A stretch of 64,000 nt of DNA from Gammaproteobacteria bacterium (lineage in GTDB: Bacteria; Pseudomonadota; Gammaproteobacteria; SZUA-152), in NCBI GenBank assembly GCA_032250735.1, contig JAVVEP010000005.1, forward strand, positions 27,602 through 91,601, given 5' to 3'. Below, one piece after another: positions 15,748-25,636 of this stretch. Numbering within the stretch: position 1 is the first letter of the stretch; each line of letters starts with the position of its first letter. A model generated the notes under the pieces. It saw only the letters and a program-made list of their open reading frames with translations, ran no database searches and was not told the origin of the DNA. The position numbers and the translations under genes were made by a program.

Positions 15748-17526
15748 TCAGGCATAGGCTGTCGAAGAAGGATAGGGGCTGTGCGTCGCGTGCTGCATGG
15801 CGCCGGCGGCGGTGATGGACGGCGCGGGTGGATAACCCAGCTCGGTAATGCTGCGCGCAGCAACCGCCAGCCCCACCTCGGACGACACGCTCTCTTCGAG
15901 TATGGCCTGATAATAGTTTTCCAGACCGGTGATGGCGTCGGCAAACAGGTCCAGCTTGAACATGTTATCTGCGCTCTGGTTAAGGATCAGCTCCTGGCAG
16001 GCATACTGATTGATGGCGTGGGCCAGATTGGATTGTTGCTCGTCGTTGATGGCGCACATGACATCGGCGATCTGTTTCAGCTGATCGGGCACCTTGCCCA
16101 GCAGTTCGATCCTGGAGGGCGTGATGGAATATTCATTCACCGCATCCTTGATCTCCTTGATCACCGCCAGCAGTTCGCGCGCCACCACCTTGAGCAGGTT
16201 TTCGTATTCGGCGGGCGACAGCGTGTCTTCATGGGTCGGCTGACGCATCTCGCCCGCCAGGTTGTGGATGGATGACTCGATATGTAGCAGGGCGGTGGCG
16301 ATGCCCATCAGTTCCTCGTCGCTGAGAATCTCCCCCTGGCTGATCCTGGGGCGCAGGAATTCTTCCTGTTGCGCGAGGATGGCCTGCTGTTTTTTCATGC
16401 CCAGCATGCCGAGCGTTTCCTTGATGACCGAAAAGTTTTTCAGTATCGGCTCCAGCCCTTCGGTGGCGCCACCATGGCGGTGCAGGCTGATGTCCAGGGC
16501 GTCGCGGATGGTGGCCAGCTCCTCCGTTAACTGACTCGTAACGCTGTCGATCATGTTGACATTGAAGCCGTACAGGGTCTCCCGCGCCGTTTCGATACAG
16601 GCGTCGGTGGTCGGGCAGCTCAGTTGAAAGGCCTGCTTGATGTCGCCGATGCGGGGCGCATCCACGGGTGAGCGGGCGATGTAATACAGCAGGTTTTTGA
16701 TGATCTTTATCGGTGGCTGCTGGGTCAGGATCTGCTCGCCGCTGGTGATCACCTGCTTGATCAGGGAGTCAATCCTCGCCAGCAGGATCTTCACCGAGAC
16801 GCTGGGATTCTGTTGCTGGGCGTGCAGCGTATCCACCATGCCGAGCGCGATCCACCACAGCTGTTCCGACTTTTCGGTGGTGCTGGCGCCTAACAGTTTG
16901 TTCAGTACAAAGGTCAGCTTCTTCAGGTTATCGGCCTCGTTCTCCTTGCGCAGGATGCCGAGCAGGCCGGACAGATAACCGGGGCGCAGCTTCCTGGCGA
17001 GGGCCGAGATACTGTTGCCGGTCTGCAGGCCCGGTCTGTGTGCCGTGGCCAGGCAGGCGGCGTGGGCGGCGGGCATGGCGATGGCGAGATTGGGCGAGAA
17101 GAAATCACCCTCGGTGAACAGCTCCTTGTTCTGGCAGGCGCGGCAGTCGTTGAGCAGGGGCAACAATACCAGGGGCAGATCCGGCTGGCCGTGATAGAGG
17201 CTGTCAAGATAACCCGTCAGCTGGAACATGCCCGCCGCCAGCACCTCGGCGGCATCCAGCCGGGCCTTGACCTGGCCTTCCACCAGGGCGCAGGCGAGCA
17301 GTTTCATCTCGGTGGCCAGCAGCGCGGCACCCTCGATCTCCACCATGGTGGCGGCGCCGCTGACGCGATGCAGGGCCGAGATGCAGATTTTGATAGGGGT
17401 GGTGTCGTCCATATTTTCGGTGAATTCGCTGAGGGCCGCCTGCGCAAATTGCAGGGTTTCGTCGACGCCCTCCTTGATCCAGGCCAGGGTTTTGCGATCT
17501 ACAGTGCTCGGGTTCAACGGCGTCAT
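15748..17526 (-). CDS. FimL/ChpA N-terminal-like scaffold protein
   Basis: The 592-residue protein begins with LAWIKEGVDETLQFAQAAL and SALHRVSGAATMVEIEGAALL, which resembles the N-terminal Hpt-type modules of the type IV pilus chemosensory kinase ChpA and its truncated relative FimL. In Pseudomonas FimL is a non-kinase scaffold that controls type IV pili and cAMP. The SALHRVSGAA region has a histidine where Hpt domains carry one, but the rest is degenerate. The length fits FimL and there is no CheA ATPase or receiver domain. No chemosensory genes adjoin it. The start is uncertain: 17526 gives the family-like N terminus, but ATG 17568 and GTG 17613 are in frame. Confidence 0.66.
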   Translation of the reverse strand: MTPLNPSTVDRKTLAWIKEGVDETLQFAQAALSEFTENMDDTTPIKICISALHRVSGAATMVEIEGAALLATEMKLLACALVEGQVKARLDAAEVLAAGMFQLTGYLDSLYHGQPDLPLVLLPLLNDCRACQNKELFTEGDFFSPNLAIAMPAAHAACLATAHRPGLQTGNSISALARKLRPGYLSGLLGILRKENEADNLKKLTFVLNKLLGASTTEKSEQLWWIALGMVDTLHAQQQNPSVSVKILLARIDSLIKQVITSGEQILTQQPPIKIIKNLLYYIARSPVDAPRIGDIKQAFQLSCPTTDACIETARETLYGFNVNMIDSVTSQLTEELATIRDALDISLHRHGGATEGLEPILKNFSVIKETLGMLGMKKQQAILAQQEEFLRPRISQGEILSDEELMGIATALLHIESSIHNLAGEMRQPTHEDTLSPAEYENLLKVVARELLAVIKEIKDAVNEYSITPSRIELLGKVPDQLKQIADVMCAINDEQQSNLAHAINQYACQELILNQSADNMFKLDLFADAITGLENYYQAILEESVSSEVGLAVAARSITELGYPPAPSITAAGAMQHATHSPYPSSTAYA

Positions 17527-17703
17527 CCTCTGGTCATTCTGTGTTAGAGCGGTGAAATTTGCCCGCATCCTCCGCCGCGGCGGGAGGGGGGTAAACAGCG
17601 TATCGGCCGCCACGAAAATTTATTTACATTTTAATGATGGCCATAGTGGAAAAAGTGATTTAGTTTGGCGGCATCCAATGAATCGCTATTAACAGGGGGA
17701 GCT

Positions 17704-18087
17704 ATGCCGGGTCTGGAGGTGGTGAAACAGCTGCATGTGGCGTGCGCCGCAGTGAGTGGAGTGGGCTTTTTTCTGCGCGGCGTGCTGATGCTGCGGGGCT
17801 CGCCATTGCTGCGCATGCCGCTACTGAAGATCGCTCCGCATGTAGTCGATACCCTGCTGTTGCTGAGTGCGATCCTGCTAGCCGCGCAATGGGGCTGGGC
17901 GGCTCTGGGCCTGCCGTGGTTGCAGGCCAAGATCATCGCCCTGCTGCTCTATATCGGGCTGGGGATGGTGGCGCTGCGGCGGGGCAAGACCCGGGCCGTG
18001 CGCGGCTGGGCCTGGCTGGGGGCGCTGGCGGTGTTTGGGTATATCGTCGCGGTGGCGCTGACCAGAACGCCCCTGGTAGTAGTCTGA
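17704..18087 (+). CDS. SirB2-like membrane protein
   Basis: The 127-residue protein starts after GGGGGAG with four membrane segments. It carries KQLHVACAAVSGVGFFLRG and KIAPHVVDTLLLLSAILLA, the conserved blocks of the SirB2 family (first noted in Salmonella near invasion regulators; molecular role unknown). Size matches the family. It is divergent from the FimL-like gene and convergent with dinB. Confidence 0.85.
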   Translation: MPGLEVVKQLHVACAAVSGVGFFLRGVLMLRGSPLLRMPLLKIAPHVVDTLLLLSAILLAAQWGWAALGLPWLQAKIIALLLYIGLGMVALRRGKTRAVRGWAWLGALAVFGYIVAVALTRTPLVVV

Positions 18088-18129
18088 AGATTACTATTCG
18101 TTGTTAGCCCGGAGTGCCCGGTGACGTGC

Positions 18130-19293
18130 TCAGGATGGCCGGCGAATGGTGCGGGCGCGCGCCAGGTGTTGGCCGCCGAAGCGGTTGTTGATGTCGTCGG
18201 CCAGTTGATCGAGCCGGTTGGGCGCGTCCTGTGGCGCATCGAACATGTTGAGCTGTGCGGGCTCCGGCCCGCTGTCGAAGCCGCTGACGCCCATGCCGAT
18301 CAGGCGTATGGGCGGCAGGCCGTCCGCCGTCGTCTTGTCGAACAGTTGCGCGACGGTCTGCCACAGCTCATCGGTGGCGTGGCTGGGGCGGCGCAGGCTG
18401 TGCACGCGGGTGATGGTGCGAAAATCGGCAAAGCGTAATTTGAGCTGTACGCAGCGCCCGCGCAGATCCTGACGGCGCAGGCGCCAGGCGACCTGCTCGG
18501 TGAGGGTGAGCAGTACCGCGCGCAGAATATCGGGGTCGCTGATGTCCTGCGCGAAGGTGGTCTCGCGGGAAAGGGACTTGGCCTCGCGCTCCGGGGTGAC
18601 GCGGCGATCATCCACCCCATGGGCGAGTTGCCACAGGTGGGTGCCCAGTTGACCAAAGCGCGCGCTGAGCGTGGCCTCGGTTAGCCGGCGCAGCTCGGCC
18701 ACGGTGTGGATATTGAGGGCATGGAGCTGTTGTTCGGTGACCCGGCCCACGCCCCACAGGCGTGACACCGGCAGCGGGTCGAGAAAGCGCTGCACGTCGG
18801 CGGCCTCGAGCACCACGAAACCGTCGGGCTTTTCCAGGTCCGAGGCGATCTTGGCCAGAAACTTGTTCGGCGCCACCCCCATCGATACCACCAGTCCCAG
18901 CTCGTCGAGGATCTCCTGTTTGATGCGGCGGGCGATGTGCACGGCGGAGCCGAACAGGCTCTTGCTGGCACTGACGTCGAGAAACGCCTCGTCCAGCGAT
19001 AGCGGTTCGATGAGGGGCGTATAGCGGGAGAAGATGGCGTGGATCTGCGCGGACACCTCGCTGTACAGGGACATGCGCCCGGGCAGGATGATCAGCTCGG
19101 GGCAGCGCTTGAGGGCGGTGGCCGTGGGCATGGCGCTGCGCACGCCATAGCGGCGCGCCGCATAGCTGGCCGCGGCGATCACCCCGCGTTGCTCGGGTCG
19201 GCCAGCAACCACCACTGGCAGGCCGCGCAGCCCCGGCTGCTCACGGATTTCCACCGAGGCGAAAAAGGCATCCATGTCGGCGTGAATGATCAT
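18130..19293 (-). CDS. dinB: DNA polymerase IV
   Basis: The 387-residue Y-family polymerase begins IIHADMDAFFASVE, giving the first catalytic Asp, and has SLDEAFLDVS with the second acidic pair and the GVAPNKFLAKIASD finger/palm block. It carries out error-prone translesion synthesis on damaged templates. Compared with E. coli DinB (351 residues) the C terminus is longer and contains AQLNMFD, a likely internal beta-clamp-binding motif. No LexA box was recognised in the 330-base upstream gap, so SOS control is not shown by the sequence. Confidence 0.95.
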   Translation of the reverse strand: MIIHADMDAFFASVEIREQPGLRGLPVVVAGRPEQRGVIAAASYAARRYGVRSAMPTATALKRCPELIILPGRMSLYSEVSAQIHAIFSRYTPLIEPLSLDEAFLDVSASKSLFGSAVHIARRIKQEILDELGLVVSMGVAPNKFLAKIASDLEKPDGFVVLEAADVQRFLDPLPVSRLWGVGRVTEQQLHALNIHTVAELRRLTEATLSARFGQLGTHLWQLAHGVDDRRVTPEREAKSLSRETTFAQDISDPDILRAVLLTLTEQVAWRLRRQDLRGRCVQLKLRFADFRTITRVHSLRRPSHATDELWQTVAQLFDKTTADGLPPIRLIGMGVSGFDSGPEPAQLNMFDAPQDAPNRLDQLADDINNRFGGQHLARARTIRRPS

Positions 19294-19625
19294 GCCGCTA
19301 TTCTACGCCGTGCCGGCGCAGGGGAGAATGGAAACGGTCAGCCGGTTACCGCTCGGTCACGAAAGGCATTTTCATTTACAATGGCTCTTTGCGATGGGTG
19401 CGTGCCCTATACTTAAGCCGGATATTTCATACAGTCATCAGTGGCACGCGCCCTCGTTCAGTGTTGGGTGTACCGGGCATCGTTCCCCGTCGGTTTTTGT
19501 CGTCGATACGCCACTGTCTCGCCGCTACGCCACGATCCCGAAAAATCCCGGCCGACACATCCACGGCGCGATCACCGCGGCATCGCAGGCCATATCCGTA
19601 TCAACTATGCAGTAGGTAAAAAATC
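19294..19625. other. Non-coding gap between dinB and pepN
   Basis: About 330 bases between divergent genes. I see no convincing gene, hairpin terminator or repeat; short open frames here have unlike-protein composition. It must contain the promoters of both dinB and pepN, but I cannot place them with confidence. Confidence 0.5.
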
Positions 19626-22331
19626 ATGCAACAGAAAACAGCCCAGGCCGAGGCCGCGCAACCCAGGACGGTGCATCTGGCCGATTATCGCGTACCGGAT
19701 TTTTTGATCGACTCGGTCGCCCTGCATTTTGACCTGGACGAGGCTGACACCCGGGTGCGCTCGTCCCTGCAGCTGCGCCGCAACCCCGCCGCCATCGGCG
19801 ATCAGCCGCTGCGCCTCAATGGCCGCGACCTGGAGTTGGTGTCGATAAAGATCGATGGCCATACGCTGGGCGCCGGTGACTATGTGCTGGAGCCCGAGCG
19901 GCTGTCGATCCCCGCGGTGCCCGAGGCGTTCACGCTGGAGATCGTGACCCGCATCCACCCGCAGGCCAACACCTCGCTGGGAGGCCTGTATACCTCGGGC
20001 GGCAATTTCTGCACCCAGTGCGAGGCGGAGGAGTTTCGCAAGATTACCTACTATCTCGATCGCCCCGATGTGATGGCGAGATTTGTCACCACCATCACGG
20101 CGGACAAGGGCCGCTACCCGGTGCTGTTATCCAACGGCAATCTGATCGACAGCGGTGAGCTGGACAACGGCCGCCACTGGGCGCAGTGGGAAGACCCCTT
20201 CCCCAAGCCGGCCTACCTGTTCGCCCTGGTGGCAGGCGATCTGGCCTGCATCCAGGACCGTTTCCAGACCGTCTCCGGGCGCTGGGTGGACCTGCGCCTC
20301 TACGTGCAGCACCACAATACCGACAAGTGCGAACACGCCATGCGCTCACTGAAAAATGCCATGGCCTGGGATGAACGGGTCTACGGCCGCGAATACGATC
20401 TGGACCTGTACATGATCGTCGCGGTGGACGACTTCAACATGGGGGCGATGGAGAACAAGGGCCTCAACGTGTTCAATTCGCGCTACGTGCTGGCCCGGCC
20501 GGACACCGCCACCGACACCGACTATCAGGGCATCGAAGGGGTGATTGGCCACGAGTATTTTCACAACTGGTCGGGCAACCGCGTGACCTGCCGCGACTGG
20601 TTCCAGCTCAGCCTCAAAGAGGGCTTTACCGTGTATCGCGATGAGGAGTTCAGCGCGGACATGGGCTCGCGCGGGGTGAAGCGCATCGAGGATGTGAACA
20701 TCCTGCGCACCCACCAGTTTCGCGAAGACGCCGGCCCCATGGCGCATCCGGTGCGCCCGGAGTCCTATGTCGAGATCAACAACTTCTACACGGTGACGGT
20801 GTACAACAAGGGCGCCGAGGTGGTGCGCATGCTGGCCCACCTGGTGGGCGAGGCCGGTTTCCGCCGGGGTACCGATCTCTATTTTCAGCGCCACGACGGC
20901 CAGGCCGTCACCACCGATGACTTCGTCGCCGCCATCGAGGACGCCAATGACGCCGATTTTTCCCAGTTTCGCCGCTGGTACAGCCAGGCCGGCACGCCGG
21001 TGCTGGACATCACCCAGCACTATGACGCCGCGCAGCAGCGCTACCGGCTGACGGTCTCGCAACACTGTCCAGCGACCCCCGGCCAGCCGCACAAACTTCC
21101 CTTCCACATGCCGCTGGCCATCGGCCTGCTGGATGCGCAGGGCAGGGATCTCCCGCTGCGGCTGGTGGGCGAGGCGGCATCCGGCAACGTCTCTGGCAAT
21201 GCGTCCGGCAATGAAGGGATCAAGCCGGGCACCCGCGTCCTGCAACTGCGCGAAAGCGAACAGGTGTTCGAGTTTGAGGGCATCCCCGAGGCGCCGGTGC
21301 CATCGCTGTTACGCGGCTTCTCCGCACCGGTCAAATTGCATACCGACCTCAGCGATGCACAGTTCTATTTCCTGATGGGTAATGACAGTGATCCGTTTAA
21401 TCGCTGGGAGGCCGGACAGCAGATGGGTGTGAAGATCATCACCGCCCTGGCCGGGGCCTGGCAGCGCGGCGAGCCGTTGGCCCTGAGCGAGGCCTATGTG
21501 GCGGCGATGCAAAAGACCCTGCTGGATTCCTCGTTAGACAAGGCGCTGATCGCCGCCGCCCTGCAGCTACCGTCGGAGGCCTATCTGGGTGAGTTCGTGG
21601 CGGTGATCGACCCGCAGGCCCTGCACGAGGCGCGGCGATTTGTGCTGCGCTGCCTGGCCGAGGCCTTGCGCGAGCCGCTGCTGTCCACCTACCACGCAAA
21701 CCTGGAGCAGGGCGACTACCGGCTGGATGCCGAGGCGATCGGGCAGCGGGCGCTGAAAAATACCTGCCTGTCCTATCTGATGGAACTCGATGATCCCGAG
21801 TTGCGCGCGCAGTGTGTCAGCCAGTTTCGTGCGGCCAACAATATGACCGACGTGATGGTCGCCCTCAGTGGGCTGGTCAACACCCCCGGCGAGGAACGGG
21901 CCGAGGCCCTGGCGGCCTTTTACGAACAGTGGCAGGAGGATCCGCTGGTGGTGGACAAATGGCTGAGCCTGCAGGCCACCTCACGCCTGCCCGGGGCGCT
22001 GGAGAATGTGCGCGCGCTGACCCAGCACCCGGCGTTCAGCATCCGCAACCCGAACAAGGTGCGGGCGCTGATCGGCGCGTTCTGCAACGGCAACCCGGCC
22101 CAGTTCCATGCCGCCGACGGCGGGGGTTATCGCTTCCTGGCCGAACAGGTCCTGACCCTGGACGCCCTCAACCCCCAGGTGGCCGCGCGCCTGAGCAATG
22201 CCTTTAGTCAGTGGCGTCGCTATGACGCACCGCGTCAGACGTTGATGCAGGAACAGATGCAACAGCTGCTCGCGGCGCCGGGCCTGTCGCGCGATGTGTA
22301 CGAGGTGCTATCGAAAAGCCTGGGGGTTTAG
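19626..22331 (+). CDS. pepN: Aminopeptidase N
   Basis: The 901-residue M1 zinc peptidase has the exopeptidase motif GAMEN at residues 273-277 and the zinc motif HEYFH at 309-313, with the third ligand in [13 protein letters not shown]. It removes N-terminal residues from peptides in the cytoplasm. Domain order (beta N-domain, catalytic domain, short beta domain, helical C-domain) follows E. coli PepN, which has 870 residues. About 12 extra residues come from a 12-bp tandem repeat encoding [12 protein letters not shown] near residues 519-530. The stop is four bases before a MITE. Confidence 0.95.
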   Translation: MQQKTAQAEAAQPRTVHLADYRVPDFLIDSVALHFDLDEADTRVRSSLQLRRNPAAIGDQPLRLNGRDLELVSIKIDGHTLGAGDYVLEPERLSIPAVPEAFTLEIVTRIHPQANTSLGGLYTSGGNFCTQCEAEEFRKITYYLDRPDVMARFVTTITADKGRYPVLLSNGNLIDSGELDNGRHWAQWEDPFPKPAYLFALVAGDLACIQDRFQTVSGRWVDLRLYVQHHNTDKCEHAMRSLKNAMAWDERVYGREYDLDLYMIVAVDDFNMGAMENKGLNVFNSRYVLARPDTATDTDYQGIEGVIGHEYFHNWSGNRVTCRDWFQLSLKEGFTVYRDEEFSADMGSRGVKRIEDVNILRTHQFREDAGPMAHPVRPESYVEINNFYTVTVYNKGAEVVRMLAHLVGEAGFRRGTDLYFQRHDGQAVTTDDFVAAIEDANDADFSQFRRWYSQAGTPVLDITQHYDAAQQRYRLTVSQHCPATPGQPHKLPFHMPLAIGLLDAQGRDLPLRLVGEAASGNVSGNASGNEGIKPGTRVLQLRESEQVFEFEGIPEAPVPSLLRGFSAPVKLHTDLSDAQFYFLMGNDSDPFNRWEAGQQMGVKIITALAGAWQRGEPLALSEAYVAAMQKTLLDSSLDKALIAAALQLPSEAYLGEFVAVIDPQALHEARRFVLRCLAEALREPLLSTYHANLEQGDYRLDAEAIGQRALKNTCLSYLMELDDPELRAQCVSQFRAANNMTDVMVALSGLVNTPGEERAEALAAFYEQWQEDPLVVDKWLSLQATSRLPGALENVRALTQHPAFSIRNPNKVRALIGAFCNGNPAQFHAADGGGYRFLAEQVLTLDALNPQVAARLSNAFSQWRRYDAPRQTLMQEQMQQLLAAPGLSRDVYEVLSKSLGV
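21180..21215. repeat. 12-bp tandem repeat inside pepN, three copies
   Basis: Units TCCGGCAACGTC, TCTGGCAATGCG and TCCGGCAATGAA encode [12 protein letters not shown] in a surface-loop position between domains of PepN. Confidence 0.65.
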
Positions 22332-22334
22332 GGC

Positions 22335-22558
22335 GTAGGGCGCAATAACCGCAGGGCATTGCGCCGTATGAGACATCCCCAAAGCCGAATCGTTTTGATT
22401 GGCCGGAGGGAAATATCTCGCAGAGCAGATTTGTATCGTTGCCACCGAGGGTCACTCGGTGGCTTGGGTTATGTAGGCTCCCATGAAAGCGCTTACGCGG
22501 TTGAATTTTCCGTGGCGACGGACATACGGCGCAATGCCCTGCGGTTATTGCGCCCTAC
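22335..22558. mobile_element. MITE-like element, copy 1, with perfect 36-bp terminal inverted repeats
   Basis: The arms 22335-22370 and 22523-22558 are identical inverted copies over 36 bases, starting GTAGGGCGCAATAACC. The 224-bp element has no coding capacity. Its interior includes a perfect 9-bp-stem hairpin at 22441-22463 (GCCACCGAG/CTCGGTGGC). It lies between the convergent genes pepN and a lipoprotein gene, and its right arm supplies the TAG stop of the lipoprotein gene. A second copy is at 24136-24367. The transposase that moved it is not in the window. Confidence 0.8.
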
Positions 22559-23001
22559 GGGGCCGAGGGGGCGTTGCCGTCCGGTGCGGTATCGACCATG
22601 GTCAGTTGCAGGGTGATGTTGCCGCCGGTCTTGCGCCCATCCTGGGTGTATTCGACGATCTGGATGCGATGCTTGCCTGCCGGTAGGCCGTGCATATGGT
22701 GTTTGCCCTGAAGTTTGAACACGCTCACGGGTTTGTTGTCGTCGACGCGGATGTTGACATGATGGCCGTCCTCGCTGCGCAGGATGGCGTATTCCAGGGT
22801 GAAGTCGGTGTTGGCCGGCAGGCTGGAGCCGCTCTGTGGAGAATAGATCTCGATGAGGGGGCTCGACATACCGAGGCTGTTGCGGTCGGGAATATTCAGC
22901 TCGGAATCGGAGCAGCCGGCGAGCAGTAGTAGGCCGCAGACTGTCGCAAACAGTGCCGCGAAAGGGAGAGCGATCAACGAGGCTGGCCATGGACGTAACA
23001 T
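22555..23001 (-). CDS. Lipoprotein, hypothetical
   Basis: From ATG 23001 the 148-residue product has a lipoprotein signal peptide with LLLAGC and the lipidated Cys at residue 30. The mature domain (IEIYSPQSGSSLPANTDFTLEYAI...) has the look of an Ig-like or DUF4625/DUF6130-type beta-sandwich ending TGGNITLQLTMVD. It is therefore probably anchored in the outer or inner membrane facing the periplasm. The stop TAG (22555-22557) lies inside the terminal repeat of the neighbouring MITE, so the last residues (about PDGNAPSAP) may be an altered tail. Function unknown. Confidence 0.65.
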   Translation of the reverse strand: MLRPWPASLIALPFAALFATVCGLLLLAGCSDSELNIPDRNSLGMSSPLIEIYSPQSGSSLPANTDFTLEYAILRSEDGHHVNIRVDDNKPVSVFKLQGKHHMHGLPAGKHRIQIVEYTQDGRKTGGNITLQLTMVDTAPDGNAPSAP

Positions 23002-23160
23002 GCCCCTATCATGGCCTAAATTCGCGCCTTGCGCACCTGATTGCGTAGCCGTTGGTGGTCGTGGAATCCGCCCCCACATGATGGGTAACAATCCTGTTCA
23101 TCATCGCCGTACAGATGTCCATCGCCCCGATAACCTGCGTCTTTCAAAAACCTCAGAGCC

Positions 23161-23574
23161 TTGAATACTAACAGCCCGAAATCCTCGCCTGACCCTAAAC
23201 CCCTGCTGCTCTCCCTGGTGGAACTCGGGGGCTATCCCGATTTTACCCCCCTGTATCTGCGCGAGGGTTTTGTGGTGACCGCGGCCACCTCCACCCGCAA
23301 GGCCATCTCCGCCATCAAGCGGCAGACCCCGGATGTAATCGTTGCCGAGTTCAATTATCAGTCCGACTTTCGGGACCGCACCAGCAGCCTGGAATCCCTG
23401 CTGGCCTCGGTAGAGCGCTTTCCCCACACCCGGGCCATCGTGTTTTATGAGAAGGAGAGCCGCCATCAGCTGGACCGGTTGCTACAGCAATTCGAGGTGT
23501 TCCGGGTGATGGCCTATCCCATTGAAGAGGCGGCCCTGGGCGCGGTATTGCGGGAGGCCCGCGATGCGCGCTGA
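23161..23574 (+). CDS. Receiver-like (pseudo-receiver) protein
   Basis: The 137-residue product starts at a TTG (23161); no ATG is available in frame. It looks like a response-regulator fold: strands LLLSLVELG, FVVTAATS, DVIVAEFNY, TRAIVFYEKE and FRVMAYPIEE, with the conserved acidic pocket replaced. Where the phosphorylated Asp should be, the sequence is DVIVAEF, so phosphorylation is doubtful. It precedes the aspartic protease gene by nine bases, and a shared transcript is likely. The family is not firmly recognised. Confidence 0.55.
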   Translation: MNTNSPKSSPDPKPLLLSLVELGGYPDFTPLYLREGFVVTAATSTRKAISAIKRQTPDVIVAEFNYQSDFRDRTSSLESLLASVERFPHTRAIVFYEKESRHQLDRLLQQFEVFRVMAYPIEEAALGAVLREARDAR

Positions 23575-23583
23575 GGGCGGGCG

Positions 23584-24132
23584 ATGAGCGACGACGAACC
23601 CCGGTCGCCGCAGGCGGAGCCGCCCAACCCGCAGCGCGGTCTGGGGGTGGGGATGACCATCGCCATGTGGGTGGTGGTGCTGGGCCTGATGACCCTGTTC
23701 TTTCAGAACTGGCAGGAGAAACAGTACAACCCCAATCAGCGTCTGGCCCTGGGCGAGGCGGATGGCGGTGGGCGTGAGCTGGTGCTGCAACGCAACCGCT
23801 ATGGGCACTATGTGGCCAGTGGGTACATCAACGGGCAGCCGGTGGTGTTTCTGCTGGACACTGGGGCCACGGATATCTCGGTGCCGCAGGCCCTGGCGCG
23901 CGAGATCGGTCTGCAACGCGGTGCCGAGCTGCGCTATCAGACCGCCAATGGCACGATCAGTGTGTATGCGACCACCCTGGACACGGTGGACCTGGGCGGC
24001 ATCGTGCTGCGGCAGGTGCGGGCCTCGATCAATCCCCACATGCAGGGCGACGAGGTGTTGCTGGGCATGAGTTTTCTAAAGCATCTGGAATTTACCCAGC
24101 GTGGCAACGAGCTGACGCTGCGCCAGTATTGA
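23584..24132 (+). CDS. Membrane-anchored retropepsin-like aspartic protease
   Basis: The 182-residue protein has one membrane segment at about residues 23-41 and a domain outside with VVFLLDTGATDISVPQ, the D-T-G-A catalytic motif of single-domain, retroviral-type aspartic proteases (clan AA, TIGR02281 family). LGMSFLKHLEF near the C terminus is the second family block. Such proteases work as dimers; the substrate is unknown. A MITE copy begins immediately after the stop. Confidence 0.85.
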   Translation: MSDDEPRSPQAEPPNPQRGLGVGMTIAMWVVVLGLMTLFFQNWQEKQYNPNQRLALGEADGGGRELVLQRNRYGHYVASGYINGQPVVFLLDTGATDISVPQALAREIGLQRGAELRYQTANGTISVYATTLDTVDLGGIVLRQVRASINPHMQGDEVLLGMSFLKHLEFTQRGNELTLRQY

Positions 24133-24135
24133 GCG

Positions 24136-24367
24136 TGCGTGCGCAATAACCGAAGGGCATTGCGCCGCATGAAACCTCTCCAAAGCAAAATCGTTTTGAT
24201 TGACCGGTGGAAAATGTCTCGTAGAGAGAAGGGTGGGCATTGTCCACCGTCGCACAAAAACCAACGATGCCTGATTGGTGGGCAGTGTTCATTCTGCATG
24301 CTTACGCGGTTGTTTTTTCCGTAGCGATTGACATACGGCGCAATGCCCTTCGGTTATTGCGCCCTAC
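24136..24367. mobile_element. MITE-like element, copy 2
   Basis: The right arm 24332-24367 matches copy 1 at 35 of 36 positions; the left arm (about 24140-24171) is intact except for its outermost bases. The interior keeps blocks such as ATCGTTTTGATTG and GCTTACGCGGTTG shared with copy 1, but the middle differs. It also separates two convergent genes, the aspartic protease and ychJ. Confidence 0.78.
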
Positions 24368-24378
24368 GGCTCTATATT

Positions 24379-24864
24379 TCAGCCGCCGCAGCACTTCTTG
24401 AATTTTTTACCGCTGCCACAGGGGCAGGGGTCATTGCGTCCGACCTTGGGCGTCTCGCGGCGGATCGGTTGTTGGCCGTAGCCATCCACATAAAACCAGC
24501 GTTGACCATCGTGACTGAACTCGCTGATTTCGTGCAGCTGGGAGGGCACTCCGTTGATCTCATAGTGGGCGAGAAATTCCACGATACCGGTGTTGTCGCC
24601 GGGCTGGCCGGCCTCGGTGCGCAGGATATCCAGACCCGTCCACACTCCGCCATCACCGTCGTCGCTGGGTGTGGCGCTGGCGGGGCGGGTGTCGCGGTGC
24701 CAGGTGGCTAACAGGTAGTTGTCATCCAGCCGCGTGTAGGCGGTGTAGCGCGAGCGCATCAGGGCCTCGGCGGTGGGGGGCACGGCCGTGCCGGAGAGGT
24801 AGGGTCCGCAGCAGTCGTCGAAACGGTTGTTGCTGCCACAGGGGCATAGGTCGTGTTGCGTCAT
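24379..24864 (-). CDS. ychJ: YchJ family SEC-C motif protein
   Basis: The 161-residue protein has a SEC-C-type zinc motif at each end: [13 protein letters not shown] at residues 7-19 and [13 protein letters not shown] at the C terminus. Between them is the YchJ NTF2-like domain with [21 protein letters not shown]. coli YchJ has 152 residues and the same architecture. The cellular role is unknown; the SEC-C motif is shared with SecA, where it binds zinc and SecB or ribosomes. Confidence 0.9.
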   Translation of the reverse strand: MTQHDLCPCGSNNRFDDCCGPYLSGTAVPPTAEALMRSRYTAYTRLDDNYLLATWHRDTRPASATPSDDGDGGVWTGLDILRTEAGQPGDNTGIVEFLAHYEINGVPSQLHEISEFSHDGQRWFYVDGYGQQPIRRETPKVGRNDPCPCGSGKKFKKCCGG

Positions 24865-24910
24865 GAGTGAGTGCCTGCCGTCATTCGAAATTAAGGGTGA
24901 TACCTGGATC

Positions 24911-25016
24911 CGCGGTTAAGCCTCGGATTCAGGCGATAGATAAAATGCGCAAGGAGTATACCGTTTTTGCGCGTAACACGCCGTGGGTCGGCGCCGCGGT
25001 TAAGCCACGCATTCAG
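24911..25016. repeat. Pair of GCGGTTAAGCC repeats
   Basis: CGCGGTTAAGCCTCGGATTC (24911-24930) recurs as CGCGGTTAAGCCACGCATTC (24995-25014), same orientation. A third copy, preceded by the same GGCGC, is at 53220-53242, and a degraded inverted copy at 53083-53103. Function unknown. Confidence 0.6.
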
Positions 25017-25022
25017 TATTGG

Positions 25023-25418
25023 TTAGGGCGTGTCCGGCGTCGCGGGCACAAACCGCAGGGAGGCGGAGTTGATGCAGTAGCGTAGCCCGGTGGGTGCCGC
25101 GCCGTCCGTGAACACGTGGCCCAAATGGGCGTCACACTGCGCGCAGCGGGTTTCGACCCGGCTCATGCCATGGCTGTGATCGCTGATTTCACGGATGGCC
25201 TGCGGATTGATGGGCGCCCAGAAGCTGGGCCAGCCGCTGCCGGAATCGTATTTCTGCGCCGAACTGAACAGGGGGTTGCCGCAGCAGATACAGTGATACT
25301 CGCCCGCTGCCTTGTTGTGTTCATATTCACCGCTGAAGGCCGGTTCGGTGCCGCCCTGGCGGGCAACCCGATACTGTTCCGCGGTCAGTTTCTGTTTCCA
25401 GTGGTCGTCGTTTTCCAT
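25023..25418 (-). CDS. msrB: Peptide-methionine (R)-S-oxide reductase
   Basis: The 131-residue enzyme has the two zinc pairs CICC (43-46) and CAQC (92-95), the substrate motif SGSGWPSFW and the catalytic Cys115 in RYCIN. It reduces methionine-R-sulfoxide in oxidised proteins, and length is normal (E. coli MsrB 137). There is no signal peptide, so it is cytoplasmic. It has no clear operon partner; a GCGGTTAAGCC repeat lies just downstream. Confidence 0.95.
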   Translation of the reverse strand: MENDDHWKQKLTAEQYRVARQGGTEPAFSGEYEHNKAAGEYHCICCGNPLFSSAQKYDSGSGWPSFWAPINPQAIREISDHSHGMSRVETRCAQCDAHLGHVFTDGAAPTGLRYCINSASLRFVPATPDTP

Positions 25419-25636
25419 GCCACCATTTTAGCCGCTGGCGCGGATTTATATAAGCCGCTTGCTGAAGGCGAGAATAAACCCGGTTTATCGTGCCGCGCGG
25501 GCGGTGCGGGTGATCGCCGCGTGGCGCGCTGTGTCTTGGATAAATCCGGCTACACTGATGGAAGGGAGGTGCAATCAATCACCTGTCCGCAGCGTGTTAT
25601 TGGGGATTGCTGCGGTTGCGGGCTGGAGGGCGCACC

